Shown here: in pieces, positions 25,593-35,133 of the stretch | Layout: each line of letters begins with the position of its first letter | Numbering within the stretch: position 1 is the stretch's first letter | Assembly (NCBI GenBank): GCA_009841235.1 | Contig: VXMH01000076.1 | Location: 1-64,000, forward strand | Length of the DNA: 64,000 bases | Reading direction: 5' to 3' | From: Caldilineaceae bacterium SB0661_bin_32 | Lineage (GTDB): Bacteria > Chloroflexota > Anaerolineae > Caldilineales > Caldilineaceae | Translations under genes and position numbers: made by a program | The notes under the pieces: generated by a model | The model's database searches: none | What the model was told of the DNA's origin: nothing | The model's input: the letters and a program-made list of their open reading frames with translations, nothing else

Positions 25593-26453
25593 TCAGTCCT
25601 GCAACTCGAAGATGTAATGCCACTCGTTTTCGATCAGTGTGCAACCCGCCAGAGCGTAGCCGGCGGCCAGGCAGGTCTCGGCGCCTTGACGTACGAAGAA
25701 GCGCCAATCAAAAAGCAGCGTGCCGCCGGCGCGGCGCAAATCGTCGACATTGTCGGGCAGGGGAAGTGCGTAGGGACGGCCATCCGGTGAGGGCGGATGG
25801 CCGTGGGGGGCCCGCGGCCGGCTGTTGCCAGGGGAACGGGTACGTGCGCGCTGCAGAGAACCTGTGGGCCATTCCGGGGTCGGGCGGTCGGCGCTGACAG
25901 CATTTCGTACGCGAGGGCTGTCCAGATACCAATCCACTTGAAACCGGTCGGTCGGCATGCCGGCGTTGAGGCTGTCCGTCATCTCGCCATAGACATTGCG
26001 CAGATAGGTGGTGCTGATTCCGCCCAGCCGGCTGATATTCAGGCGGCCGTTCACCCTCTGCAACGGATCAAAGGTCCACGTCACCCAGTCGGTCCAACCT
26101 TGGCGCAGCAACTCCTCCCTTTGGGACAGCTTCAGGCGCAGCCCGATGCCGCGGCCGTGCCATGCGGGCAGCACGCCCATGATATGGCTGCAGAACTTCA
26201 GCTTTCGCTCGCCGTCGTTGTCATAGCCGAATGCTGGCCAGCCGAAGGAAAAGCCGACCATCCCTTCCGTGTCCTCGGCGCCCCGTTCGACAAATGCGGC
26301 TTGCAGCAAACCGCCGCTCTTGGTCTGCGTGACCAGCACGTGGATCGACATGGTGTCGCCATGCCCACCGCCCCAGACAAGATCCTGGACCACCTGCACG
26401 CGACGACAGTCTTCAACTGACGTGAGGGTGCGGATCTCAATTGAATCGCTCAT
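25593..26453 (-). CDS. GNAT-like predicted acetyltransferase (COG3375 type)
   Basis: A 286-residue protein of the COG3375 group of GNAT-superfamily predicted acetyltransferases. The acetyl-CoA loop region is visible in SHIMGVLPAWHGRGIGLRLK (about residues 90-109), followed by WVTWTFDPLQRVNGRLNISRLGG, a hallmark of this group. The substrate is unknown. Other members occur near menaquinone or muconate-type enolase genes, but none is here. It lies 69 bases downstream of the RlmD-like gene on the same strand, and the two may be co-transcribed. Confidence 0.88.
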   Translation of the reverse strand: MSDSIEIRTLTSVEDCRRVQVVQDLVWGGGHGDTMSIHVLVTQTKSGGLLQAAFVERGAEDTEGMVGFSFGWPAFGYDNDGERKLKFCSHIMGVLPAWHGRGIGLRLKLSQREELLRQGWTDWVTWTFDPLQRVNGRLNISRLGGISTTYLRNVYGEMTDSLNAGMPTDRFQVDWYLDSPRVRNAVSADRPTPEWPTGSLQRARTRSPGNSRPRAPHGHPPSPDGRPYALPLPDNVDDLRRAGGTLLFDWRFFVRQGAETCLAAGYALAGCTLIENEWHYIFELQD

Positions 26454-26522
26454 CTGTCCTTGGTCTCACTTTCTGTTGAGGTGGATTGCGGCATGCTTCT
26501 GCCGTCTCTTTGCCGCTTCTAC

Positions 26523-27974
26523 TTACTTTCTGTCAAAGCGAGCGACAAGCGTCGAACCTGGCTGATGGGGTTGAAGATCGACCGGCTGGACGGCCGCCAG
26601 ACGATAACCCTCTTCGTCCAGGGCGACCAGCGCCCGCGCCAGGCGCCCCGGTTCTTCGGTAATGAGGGCGCAGCGACGGATGCGCATGCGGGTGAGCAGG
26701 GAAAACAGTTCCGGCTCAATATGGCCGCCGGGCGGCGCAAGCAGGGCGGCGTCAAAATGGTACTGTCCGCGGCGAAGTTTCCGAACCGTGGGCAGCATCT
26801 CCCCGTGCCAGGCGTCGGCATTGTCGAGCCTTTCCAGATTGACGCGCAACGCGGCGGCAGGCAACTCTGCCTCTTCAACGGCGACGATAGTGGCGACCTT
26901 TTCGGACAAGACGGCGGAGCGAGCGCCGACACCGGCCCACAGCTCAAGAAGGTGCTCGAACGTCTGCAGTTCGAGCACCTCTGCCGCCACGGCAGACAGG
27001 ACTTCATCGGCCAGCAGATGGCTGTCGCGGGCGCTGTTGCCAAGCGGGGGATATGCGGTAAGCTGACGCCCTTCCACTTGCAAGCTATAATTCCAGTCGC
27101 CGACGAGCAGCTCCAGTGTAGGTTCATCGGCTTCGTGGAGGAAGAAGACGTTCACCGGCAGGCCCAGTTCCAAGCTGGGCGGATCGTCGCTATCGCTGTG
27201 CAGGATGAGCACGCCCTTTGCCGAATCGCTCAGGTGGCCGGCCGTACCACCTACGGCGAGTGTCACGCGGTGGACGGAAAGAGGTTCGGATTGCGGAGCG
27301 CGCTCATCTTCTTCTGAACCCTCCACGTCGTCCCGCTCGTTTCGGAATCCTGCGAACAGTTCGGCCAGTTGCGGGTGGTGGAGAAGGCAGGCGTCAACGG
27401 TTATCGGTTCCCGGTCGCGACCGGCAAGTGTGAGCAGCTGGGACTGTGCCAGGTCGAATCGCATTTGTGTGAGAAATCCGAAGTCGAGCACGGCCGGCGC
27501 GGCGGGGGACAGTTCGTCTGCGCTTGCGCCCAGGGCGATGACGTCCGCTACCAGGCTTTCGGCGATTTGCCGGCTCTTCTGGCGGGTTGCGCCAGGGCGT
27601 GCCTCGCGCGCCAGAATGTTGACAATAATTTCTCGCTTCATGGACAACTGGCGTTCGTAGTCGATATGCTGCCACAGGCAACCGGAGCAACCGGCGCGGC
27701 GCCAGGACGGGTTGAAGAGTCGTCCATCGGCGGTTGTCACAGGATGTCGGATCCCGAAATGCGGACAGGGCGCCTGCACGCGGTCCGGGCTGGTCTTCAC
27801 TATCTTGCGAAGAGTGCCCCGCCGCATGCCATCTGACTCAGCCGTAATGTCAACTTCGACTGTTTCTCCCGGGATAGCGTCGGCGACGAAAACAGCCCGG
27901 CCATCCTCGTCGCGGCCAACGGCTTCACCCGTCTCGGCTACGTGCGTAAGTTCGATCGTCAGAATCGAGTTCAT
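26523..27974 (-). CDS. RlmD/TrmA-like SAM methyltransferase with altered catalytic motifs
   Basis: A 483-residue protein with the architecture of RNA m5U methyltransferases: N-terminal TRAM domain (about residues 1-60), Fe-S cysteine region, and C-terminal Rossmann domain with LELWAGVGARSAVLS at the SAM site. The Fe-S pattern is stretched: Cys70 is 26 residues from Cys96-x2-Cys99, where typical members have about five. The DPPR motif reads Ala413-Pro-Pro-Gly416, and the catalytic SCNP cysteine position aligns with Glu440 (LITEEP). Thus both catalytic motifs seem lost. It may bind RNA without methylating it, or act by other chemistry. ATG 27974 is upstream of a 409-base gap. Confidence 0.85.
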   Translation of the reverse strand: MNSILTIELTHVAETGEAVGRDEDGRAVFVADAIPGETVEVDITAESDGMRRGTLRKIVKTSPDRVQAPCPHFGIRHPVTTADGRLFNPSWRRAGCSGCLWQHIDYERQLSMKREIIVNILAREARPGATRQKSRQIAESLVADVIALGASADELSPAAPAVLDFGFLTQMRFDLAQSQLLTLAGRDREPITVDACLLHHPQLAELFAGFRNERDDVEGSEEDERAPQSEPLSVHRVTLAVGGTAGHLSDSAKGVLILHSDSDDPPSLELGLPVNVFFLHEADEPTLELLVGDWNYSLQVEGRQLTAYPPLGNSARDSHLLADEVLSAVAAEVLELQTFEHLLELWAGVGARSAVLSEKVATIVAVEEAELPAAALRVNLERLDNADAWHGEMLPTVRKLRRGQYHFDAALLAPPGGHIEPELFSLLTRMRIRRCALITEEPGRLARALVALDEEGYRLAAVQPVDLQPHQPGSTLVARFDRK

Positions 27975-28383
27975 CGCTGAATTCTACCCGCTGACTGAGA
28001 GTCCCGCCAAGCTGGGGATGAAAACTTGGTCCTGACCTTGCACCGGCTACTGTGATGGGGTACAGTGAACGGTACTTTCCCGTGAGAAGCTCGGGCTGGA
28101 ATCTCCTTAACAGTCACGAATTCTCTATTGGCGGGTATAGTCAGGAATTCGCGGCCTTTTGCTTGTCCTCGATTTTGACACGAAGTATACTGATTAACAT
28201 GTCCACGAATGTTGACGTGGACTTTTCTGTCGCCGGGACACTTGATGCGGTTATCGGGGCAGAAGTGAAGCGGGCGACGCGCAGCGATTTCAGGATGCGG
28301 CCGGTTTGGGGAGTCTCGGTACAGTGTTGAAACGGTGTTTGCAACCAAGAACAATGGGCTGCCAGAGGTTGCAGGAGAGTTCG
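27975..28383. other. Divergent control region with a hairpin
   Basis: This gap divides the minus-strand methyltransferase gene from the plus-strand LysM gene. It contains TATACT (28186-28191) and an inverted repeat GTCCACG/CGTGGAC (28201-28207 and 28216-28222) followed by TTTTCT, which resembles an attenuator on the plus strand in the LysM leader. No gene is supported. Confidence 0.4.
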
Positions 28384-31371
28384 ATGAGGTTGGGGTTACG
28401 GCTGGCATTTTTGGTAGTTGCGCTGCTTTGCTTGTTGCAGATCGTTTCGGTATCGGCACAGGAGAGCGGCTACACATACATCGTGCAGCCGGGAGACAGC
28501 TGGCCGCTGGTAGCGCACCGAGTCGGCTTGACGGTGAGCCAACTACAGGAGGCAAACCCCGATTCCGTACGTCCAAACGGATGGTTGATTGTCGGCGAAA
28601 GGCTCTTTGTCCCATGGACTCCGGATGGTGAAGAGGAGTATTACATCGTCCAACGGGGAGAAGGCTGGATTTCCGTGGCCGAGAAGTTTGGCGTGCCCGT
28701 TGATCTATTGCAAGGGGCGAATCCCAAATCAGTACGTCCCAATGAAACGCTGCTTGTCGGGGAGAGACTACTGATTCCGGTTTTCCTGGCGACCCCGACC
28801 CGCGTGCCGACCCTGGCGCCGACAGTTGCGCCGGTCGAAACGCAGGAAGAGGCCCAGGACGACGCGACGGCAGAGAGCCCATCTCCTCTTGTTACGCCAA
28901 CGCCTGTCCTGGATCTCCTGTCCATTCTCTCAACGGACAGTGAGCCGGAACCCTTTTTCATGCCTCGCATCAGCCTGCCATTGCCCCGGCGCGTGACCCT
29001 GCCCTCGTGTCCGGAAGCGCATGATGGCCTTGGCCAGACGCTGACTGCCCTATTCGGCATTCCGACATCCAACCGCCATGCACAACTTACCTCATTTCTG
29101 GCGGACTGCGGCGTCGAGTTTCGCACCCTGGTCAACGCAGATCTCACCTCCGATAGCGTAGATGACGCCGTCCTCGTGTTTACGAACACCGAAGGAAAGC
29201 GATCAGGCGCAGGTACCAGACGGGGGAGTGGGACTGAGGCGGACAAACAGGAACTGGTGATACTCGATGGTGGAGAAGGACACGCTCTCAGCTATGAGAT
29301 CGCTGCAACCGGAACGATCGATTTGCTGGAAACCCAGGACATTAACGCCGACGGTCTGACCGACGTCGTTTGGACGGATACCGTATGCGGACCAGGTTCC
29401 TGCTTCGTCACGGTGCACATCCGCAGCTGGGATGGTGTTGCGTGGCGGGACTGGACCAAAGGCACGATTACGATGGCCGGGGCAACCGTATCGTTGGCCC
29501 CCAGCGACAAACCGGGCAGGCCCAATGAGATCCGTTTGTTAGGAGGTCAGTACGACGGAGCCGACGCCGGTCCGCAGCGGGCCCGGCTCGCGGTATGGAC
29601 GAGCACCGACGGCGCGCCATATGCCTTGAGTAGCGAAAGAATGCTGCCCAGCCGCTGCCTTTACCATACGGTAATTGATGCCAATCACGCCATGACGAGC
29701 GAACTCTACCTCGAAAAGGCACAGTGGCTCTATGCGGATGCTGCTGAGAACAGTACCTGGCAGGCTTGTGGAGATCGGGCCAATGAGCTGTCCGAATTGC
29801 GCAGTTTTGCCCTCTTCCGGCTTGCGTTGATTGCGGGCTATGAGTCGAATCCTGAGCTGGCCGCGGCAAGGGTGGAGCGGCTTGCGTCCACGTATGAGAG
29901 ACAGATCTATGCAGAAGTGGGTGTACGGTGGTTGGCCGCGTACCAGCAGAGCGGAGACGCCAGGACAGCTTGCGAGGCAGTCTACAATTTCGCCGCGGCG
30001 AACCCTGAGGTGGTGAATATACTGGCCGATTACGGTTATGCCAACCCTGCTTTTGCAGCTGAGGACGTATGCCCATACCTGGAGTTTGAGCAGGATGAAG
30101 TGCCAGAAGTGCCCGAACCGCGCCTGACCGAAAACGAAGGACTGCCGGTCTGTCCGGAGAGCGCGGCAGAGTATCTCGCGATCCTTCCCGATGTAATCGA
30201 TGAACTAACCAGGGGACAGAGTTCTGTCGGGGCGTCAGACGGCGAGAGACAGGAAAGCGCAATCCTGAAGCTGAGGATCCTCCTCGACGCCTGGCTGCAG
30301 GCCTGTGATGCAATGGGTGATGAGCGGGGCGGACTGCTTGTCTACGATCTGAACCAGGACGGGCTGAAAGATGTCATTGCGATGCCGTCGGCAGTGAGCG
30401 ATGACGGATACGGTCCGGGCGGGGCGGAAGGCGTTGTTCTGATTCTACACCAGCGCGATGACGGCAGTTTTGGGACGGTCTACGCGCCTGAAATAGAGGG
30501 ACTGCCCAGGATGCTGGCGATTGGTGATGCCAACGGGGATGGCAGAGCGGAGTTAATCTGGCAGTTGGAGCGTTGCACAACGTTCTGTCTGCTAACAGTA
30601 GAGGCCATCACCTGGGACAATGAAGCCGCTGCATACCAGTCGGTGATTGGGCCGGGCGCCGCGATCGCGGAAGGCAAAGTCCTGGTTGACATAGACGAAG
30701 ATGAGTCTTCAGATCTCCCCCGTATCCGGCGCCTCTGGTTCAGCGGCGGTGTCAGCGGCAGGGAAGAAAAGGGGCTGGACATACCGCATACGGAGATCTG
30801 GTACAGCATGAATGGCACGCCATTGCGCCGGCACACATGGTCCTATGACCGTGCGAACGACGCCAGCAACTGCTTGGGGCTGCGCTTGATCGAGGCGAAC
30901 GTAGCGCTCCAGGCTGCTGGGCCAGAGGGGGACCGGGCGAGCTATGCGACAGCGATCGAGATGTACAAGGATGCGCTGGAGTCGCCAGATTTGCAGCCAT
31001 GCAGCGTTCAGGGAACGGGTTCGGAGGAGGAGACGGCCCTGTTGAGAGGGCTGGCCAACTTCCGGCTTGTACAGGTTCTGACGCTAAACAACCAGCGATC
31101 AGAGGCCGAGGCGCTGCTGGAAACGCTGGAGGAGGAACAGCCGGAGAACCGATACACGGAAGCGGCCCGCGCCTGGCTGGCTGCCTACACGTCGGTCCCC
31201 AACCCTGTGGCAGCCTGTGCAGCAGTGATGTCGATCTTCCTGGACAGCCCGGAACTCTGGCAGATCACCGAGGAGTTTGGTCGCGATCACCCGTCGCTGA
31301 GCATGCGCCAGGTCTGCTATGTACCGAACAGCGGCGAGGCGTTTGAATTCCGGCTCACTCCGAACTGGTAA
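28384..31371 (+). CDS. Secreted protein with two LysM domains and duplicated repeat region
   Basis: A 995-residue exported protein. Residues 1-25 are a signal peptide (hydrophobic LAFLVVALLCLLQIVS, then AQE). Two LysM domains follow (about 29-77 and 85-132; both begin with YIVQ and end in LIVGERLFVP-type stretches) and should bind peptidoglycan or similar glycans. A Thr/Pro-rich linker (about 135-175) leads to two homologous halves. Each has a calcium-loop-like motif (DINADGLTDVV, DANGDGRAELI) and a helical TPR-like segment. The start at 28384 follows CAGGAGAG. Its 3' end overlaps the truncated glycosyltransferase by 17 bases on the opposite strand. Confidence 0.88.
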   Translation: MRLGLRLAFLVVALLCLLQIVSVSAQESGYTYIVQPGDSWPLVAHRVGLTVSQLQEANPDSVRPNGWLIVGERLFVPWTPDGEEEYYIVQRGEGWISVAEKFGVPVDLLQGANPKSVRPNETLLVGERLLIPVFLATPTRVPTLAPTVAPVETQEEAQDDATAESPSPLVTPTPVLDLLSILSTDSEPEPFFMPRISLPLPRRVTLPSCPEAHDGLGQTLTALFGIPTSNRHAQLTSFLADCGVEFRTLVNADLTSDSVDDAVLVFTNTEGKRSGAGTRRGSGTEADKQELVILDGGEGHALSYEIAATGTIDLLETQDINADGLTDVVWTDTVCGPGSCFVTVHIRSWDGVAWRDWTKGTITMAGATVSLAPSDKPGRPNEIRLLGGQYDGADAGPQRARLAVWTSTDGAPYALSSERMLPSRCLYHTVIDANHAMTSELYLEKAQWLYADAAENSTWQACGDRANELSELRSFALFRLALIAGYESNPELAAARVERLASTYERQIYAEVGVRWLAAYQQSGDARTACEAVYNFAAANPEVVNILADYGYANPAFAAEDVCPYLEFEQDEVPEVPEPRLTENEGLPVCPESAAEYLAILPDVIDELTRGQSSVGASDGERQESAILKLRILLDAWLQACDAMGDERGGLLVYDLNQDGLKDVIAMPSAVSDDGYGPGGAEGVVLILHQRDDGSFGTVYAPEIEGLPRMLAIGDANGDGRAELIWQLERCTTFCLLTVEAITWDNEAAAYQSVIGPGAAIAEGKVLVDIDEDESSDLPRIRRLWFSGGVSGREEKGLDIPHTEIWYSMNGTPLRRHTWSYDRANDASNCLGLRLIEANVALQAAGPEGDRASYATAIEMYKDALESPDLQPCSVQGTGSEEETALLRGLANFRLVQVLTLNNQRSEAEALLETLEEEQPENRYTEAARAWLAAYTSVPNPVAACAAVMSIFLDSPELWQITEEFGRDHPSLSMRQVCYVPNSGEAFEFRLTPNW

Positions 31372-32410
31372 TGACCGGCGTACCGGCGGCCATGGCCTCC
31401 AGCAGCATCATGCCGAAACCCTCATATAAGCTGGGGAAGAGAAAGGCGGCGGCGGCGGCATAGAGCGGCGCCTTGTCTGCTTCTTCGACCCAGCCGATGA
31501 AGCGCACGTGTTCGGTCAGTTCAAGTTGGCGGACGAGCCTTTTTGGGTCTGGGAAGAAAGCCGTATCCGAACGCGGCAGTCTGCCTGCCACGACCAGCTT
31601 GACGGCCGGGTCCCCGCCGAGGTCGAGGTATCTTCGATAGGCGTGCACGATCCCCACCACGTTTTTGCGCACGTCAAAGCCACCGAGATAGAGAAAGTAG
31701 CGTTCCGGCAAGGAATACTTGCGCGCCACACGCCGCCCGCGGGAGATGGACGGGTCTTTTTCCTGCCGCTCCGGATCCCCACTTTCCCTGTTCGGTCCGT
31801 GATGAACGGCATATACGCGTTCGCCAGGCAGGCCGAGATGGGCGACAATGTCCCGCCTGCTGGCCTCACTGACGGTCAATACGGCGACGCAGCGGCGGGC
31901 CGAAGAACAGACCAGCCGGGTATAGAGCCGGCCCGGCCATCCCCCGCGATAGGGCGGCAGTAGCAGAGGGATCAGGTCGTGGACGGTGACGACCGTTGGG
32001 GCGGGCTGCCATAAGGGGGCCGCCCAGTAGGGGACGAGCAGCAGGTCGGCGCCCAGACTGCGAGCGCGGCGAGGCACGGTCACCTGTTCCCAGTAGACCT
32101 TTGCCAGTTGGCGGGGCAGCGGTGGAGGCGGGGAAACGACAGTGGTCAAATGGGAGGGAAATGGGGCCAACGCGTCGCGCTGTCTGCTTTCCACCGGGTT
32201 GCGGGGCAGGAGCAGCGTGTACTTGATCGGTTTCCGGTTGTCTGCTCCCTGGGCCTGGTTGTACGTTTCGGCGCGGCCGTGGCTGTCCGCGGCATTTGCC
32301 GTCCCTGCCGGCGCGTTCAGGGCCGCCAGGTGCGGCAACAGCCGGTGCAGATATTGACCGCTGCCGGTGTTGGGTTGTCCCCAAAACCAGCCACTGACGA
32401 CGATGTGCAT
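31355..32410 (-). CDS. Family 4 glycosyltransferase, C-terminally truncated
   Basis: A 351-residue GT4-family (GT-B fold) glycosyltransferase, probably in cell-surface polysaccharide synthesis. The N-terminal acceptor domain (GSGQYLHRLLPHL) and the donor domain (RYFLYLGGFDVRKN, LVVAGRLP) are recognisable. The protein stops directly after the EX7E motif (EGFGMMLLEAMAAGTPVITSSE), whereas relatives continue about 80 residues with the LPEV segment and the final helix. The stop lies inside the 3' end of the convergent LysM gene, suggesting a rearrangement truncated it. The start at 32410 (MHIVVSGWFWG, after AGGGG) is preferred over one 27 bases upstream. Confidence 0.85.
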   Translation of the reverse strand: MHIVVSGWFWGQPNTGSGQYLHRLLPHLAALNAPAGTANAADSHGRAETYNQAQGADNRKPIKYTLLLPRNPVESRQRDALAPFPSHLTTVVSPPPPLPRQLAKVYWEQVTVPRRARSLGADLLLVPYWAAPLWQPAPTVVTVHDLIPLLLPPYRGGWPGRLYTRLVCSSARRCVAVLTVSEASRRDIVAHLGLPGERVYAVHHGPNRESGDPERQEKDPSISRGRRVARKYSLPERYFLYLGGFDVRKNVVGIVHAYRRYLDLGGDPAVKLVVAGRLPRSDTAFFPDPKRLVRQLELTEHVRFIGWVEEADKAPLYAAAAAFLFPSLYEGFGMMLLEAMAAGTPVITSSE

Positions 32411-32465
32411 CGTTGCCCCTATTGACAGCGAAAACAAGGCAGGGGATCGTGCGGCAGGACTGCTG

Positions 32466-33458
32466 CTACGCTGTGACCGCTGCAGTTCTGGCCCACTCTA
32501 CGGTGCGGCGGAGACCCTCACACAGGTCGATTTCGGCTTCCCAGCCTAACTCCTGCCCGGCTTTGGAACAGTCCAGCCAGGTCGCATGCACTTCGCCGGC
32601 GGGTCGGGGCAGGTGGGATGGCGTGCGGCCATACCCGGTCAGGTCTGCGAGCTGCCGGTAGAGGGTGTTGATGTCGGTAGGGAGACCTGTGCCCACGTTG
32701 TAGGTGCCGGTCAGATCACTGTTCAGGGCCAGAATGTTGGCCCTGGCGACGTCGTCCACGTAGACGAAGTCACGCTGCTGGCCGCCGTCGCCGGTGATGT
32801 GGGTGGCCTGATCGGACAGCATGGCGCCGGTGAAGATGGCGACGACACCGGCCTCGCCTTTTGCATCCTGACGCGGGCCGTAAACGTTGGCGTAGCGCAG
32901 GATGACGTATGGCAGGTCGTAGTTCTGATTATACAGCTCGACGTAGTGTTCGCAGCTGAGCTTGTTGGCGCCGTAGTTGTCCTTGGGCTGTGGGCGGCTT
33001 TCCTCGGTGAAAGGCAGAGTCGGTGAACCGGGAGGTCGTCGGCCTTCCTCATCACCTTCAACTGCTGTCCTGGTCGGGAGATTGCCTTCTCCATAGACCG
33101 CGCCGCCGGTGCTGGCAAATATGAACTTGGAGCAGTTGTACTCTTTCACCAGTTCCAGAAGATGCAGAGTTCCGATTATGTTGACCTCGGCATAGGTAAT
33201 GGGGTCTTCCATACTTTCGCGCACGTTGGCGAGGGCGGCCTGGTGCACTACCGCCTGAGGGCGTTCGGCTGCAAAAAGATCGGCAAGACCGGCTTGATCG
33301 CGAATGTCCACCTCATAGAGCGGTACATCGGCGGGGAGATTGGTCCGTTTGCCGGTTCGCAGATTGTCGGCAGTCACGACCTCGTACCCTGCCCTACGCA
33401 GCCAGCACACGATGTGGCTGCCGATAAAGCCTGCTCCGCCCGTAACCAATATTTTCAC
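32466..33458 (-). CDS. NAD-dependent epimerase/dehydratase (GalE-like)
   Basis: A 330-residue extended short-chain dehydrogenase. It has the NAD-binding TGGAGFIGSH (residues 6-15), the active-site region STGGAVYGEG and the catalytic YGANK (Tyr-x3-Lys). Members interconvert nucleotide sugars, for example UDP-glucose and UDP-galactose; precise substrate unknown. An insertion of about 20 residues rich in charged and Pro residues follows the VYGEG motif. It is the gene upstream of the truncated glycosyltransferase on the same strand (55 bases apart), fitting a surface-glycan locus. Confidence 0.9.
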   Translation of the reverse strand: MKILVTGGAGFIGSHIVCWLRRAGYEVVTADNLRTGKRTNLPADVPLYEVDIRDQAGLADLFAAERPQAVVHQAALANVRESMEDPITYAEVNIIGTLHLLELVKEYNCSKFIFASTGGAVYGEGNLPTRTAVEGDEEGRRPPGSPTLPFTEESRPQPKDNYGANKLSCEHYVELYNQNYDLPYVILRYANVYGPRQDAKGEAGVVAIFTGAMLSDQATHITGDGGQQRDFVYVDDVARANILALNSDLTGTYNVGTGLPTDINTLYRQLADLTGYGRTPSHLPRPAGEVHATWLDCSKAGQELGWEAEIDLCEGLRRTVEWARTAAVTA

Positions 33459-33767
33459 AACGCGCTCCTCTTTGGCGAATTCCGTTCAGGAGATTTCAGT
33501 ATAAGGAGTTCATGCAGTTTGCGAAAATCAAGCAAGCCGCGTGGAAGTGCCCGCGATCGCCCGTGAGCCGTGGGGAGAATAGTTTTTGGACCGGGGAGGA
33601 GATTTCCTGCCATGGGCTCGAAAGGCCCGGAATCAGGGCGGGACCCTTCCCGGCTTTTGCGTTTCCAACGGGCAACCTTATACTCATAACTTCGGCAGTT
33701 CACATTTCGGTTTTCCCTGACAGCAAGTAACGATTCGATGTCCAGCGGAGGAGGAGACGGGTTGGGA
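33459..33767. other. Divergent intergenic region
   Basis: 309 bases separate the epimerase gene (minus) from the amidohydrolase gene (plus). It should contain both promoters, but I see no convincing hexamer pairs, repeats or gene. Confidence 0.35.
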
Positions 33768-35102
33768 ATGCTCATTCACAACGCGATCGCAATCACTTTT
33801 GACGGTTCGAACCGGGTCCTGGCAGATGGCGGCGTCTATATCCACGGAGACGAGATCGTGGATGTTGACGATAGCGGCCCGTTGCTGAGCCGCTATCCTG
33901 ACGTCGAACGGTGGGATGCGCAAGGTAGGCTACTGATGCCGGGCATGATCTGCTCTCACACGCACTTCTACGGCGCATTTGCCAGGGGGATGTATATTCC
34001 AGGTGCGCCGGCCAGGGATTTTCCGGAGATCCTGCAGAAACTGTGGTGGCCGCTGGACCGGTCGCTGGACCTGGAAGGCGTGCAGAGTTCAGCGGAGGTC
34101 TGTCTGGTAGATGCCATCCGCAACGGTACGACGACTTTAGTTGACCACCACGCCAGCCAGAATGCGATCGACGGGAGCCTGGACGCGATCGCCGCCGCGG
34201 TAGAGACCAGCGGGCTGCGGTCGGTCCTCTGTTACGAGGTGACGGACCGGGATGGTCCTGCGTCGGCGCGGGCAGGGATACGCGAGAACGTGCGCTTTGC
34301 CGGGGCATTGCGCGATTCGCCGCTGGCGGAGCGGGTAGCCGCCACCTTTGGCCTGCACGCCAGCATGACGCTCTCTGACGAGACGCTGGGAGCCTGCCGG
34401 GCGGAAAGCAGCCGTTTTCATATTCACGTTGCCGAACACCAGGCCGACGCCTGGGACAGCCTGGGCCGGAGCGGTAAACGAACGGTCGAGAGATTGCACG
34501 GATTTGACATCACAGGGGCTGAAAGCATCTTTGCCCACTGTGTTCACATCGATGGCTGGGAGATGGCCTTGCTGAAGGAGACGGGGACTTTTGTATCGCA
34601 CCAGCCCCGCTCGAACATGAACAACGCGGTAGGCGCGGCCAGCGTGCCGGCGATGCTGCGCGGAGAGATGCCGGTCGTCCTCGGCAACGACGGCTTCAGC
34701 AATGACATGTTCGCTGAGATGAAGGTGACGGATCACCTGCATAAGGTGAACAGCGGTGACCCGCGAACCTTGGGCGCGGATAAAGTGCTGCGGATGGCGG
34801 TTTACAACAACAGAGGGCTGGCCCGCGCCTTTTTCGAGAAACCGATTGGAATTCTGGCTCCCGGCGCTCTTGCTGACCTCATTCTGCTCGACTACTACCC
34901 CACAACACCTTTGCACGGCGATAACTTGCCGTGGCATATTCTGTTCGGCATCAGCGGCGGTCACGTCCACAGCACGATCTGCCACGGCCGAGTACTGATG
35001 CGCGAGCGGGAGTTGCTCACGTTGGATGAGGCGGAGATCAGTGCCCGGAGCCGGGAGCGTGCGCAGAAGACTTGGGAGAGGTTCTGGCAACAGAGCGCCT
35101 GA
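33768..35102 (+). CDS. ssnA: SsnA-like amidohydrolase / chlorohydrolase-family deaminase
   Basis: A 444-residue metal-dependent amidohydrolase resembling SsnA and the triazine/guanine deaminase group. Motifs are ICSHTHFYGAF (HxH metal ligands), FHIHVAEHQAD, IFAHCVHIDG (His ligands) and VLGNDGFSND (catalytic Asp). Likely hydrolytic deamination of a heterocycle, substrate unknown; SsnA itself is associated with selenium-linked purine metabolism in E. coli. The start at 33768 (MLIHNAIAI) matches family N termini and lies about 13 bases after GGAGGAGGAG; an in-frame ATG at 33738 is possible. The F420 reductase starts 31 bases downstream. Confidence 0.87.
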   Translation: MLIHNAIAITFDGSNRVLADGGVYIHGDEIVDVDDSGPLLSRYPDVERWDAQGRLLMPGMICSHTHFYGAFARGMYIPGAPARDFPEILQKLWWPLDRSLDLEGVQSSAEVCLVDAIRNGTTTLVDHHASQNAIDGSLDAIAAAVETSGLRSVLCYEVTDRDGPASARAGIRENVRFAGALRDSPLAERVAATFGLHASMTLSDETLGACRAESSRFHIHVAEHQADAWDSLGRSGKRTVERLHGFDITGAESIFAHCVHIDGWEMALLKETGTFVSHQPRSNMNNAVGAASVPAMLRGEMPVVLGNDGFSNDMFAEMKVTDHLHKVNSGDPRTLGADKVLRMAVYNNRGLARAFFEKPIGILAPGALADLILLDYYPTTPLHGDNLPWHILFGISGGHVHSTICHGRVLMRERELLTLDEAEISARSRERAQKTWERFWQQSA

Positions 35103-35133
35103 CCGCTAGTTTGCAAGCAGAGAGGAGAGCGCA

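Noticed and set aside
28052..28330. A 92-residue frame upstream of the LysM gene
   Set aside because: No recognised motif, no ribosome site, and composition like non-coding sequence.
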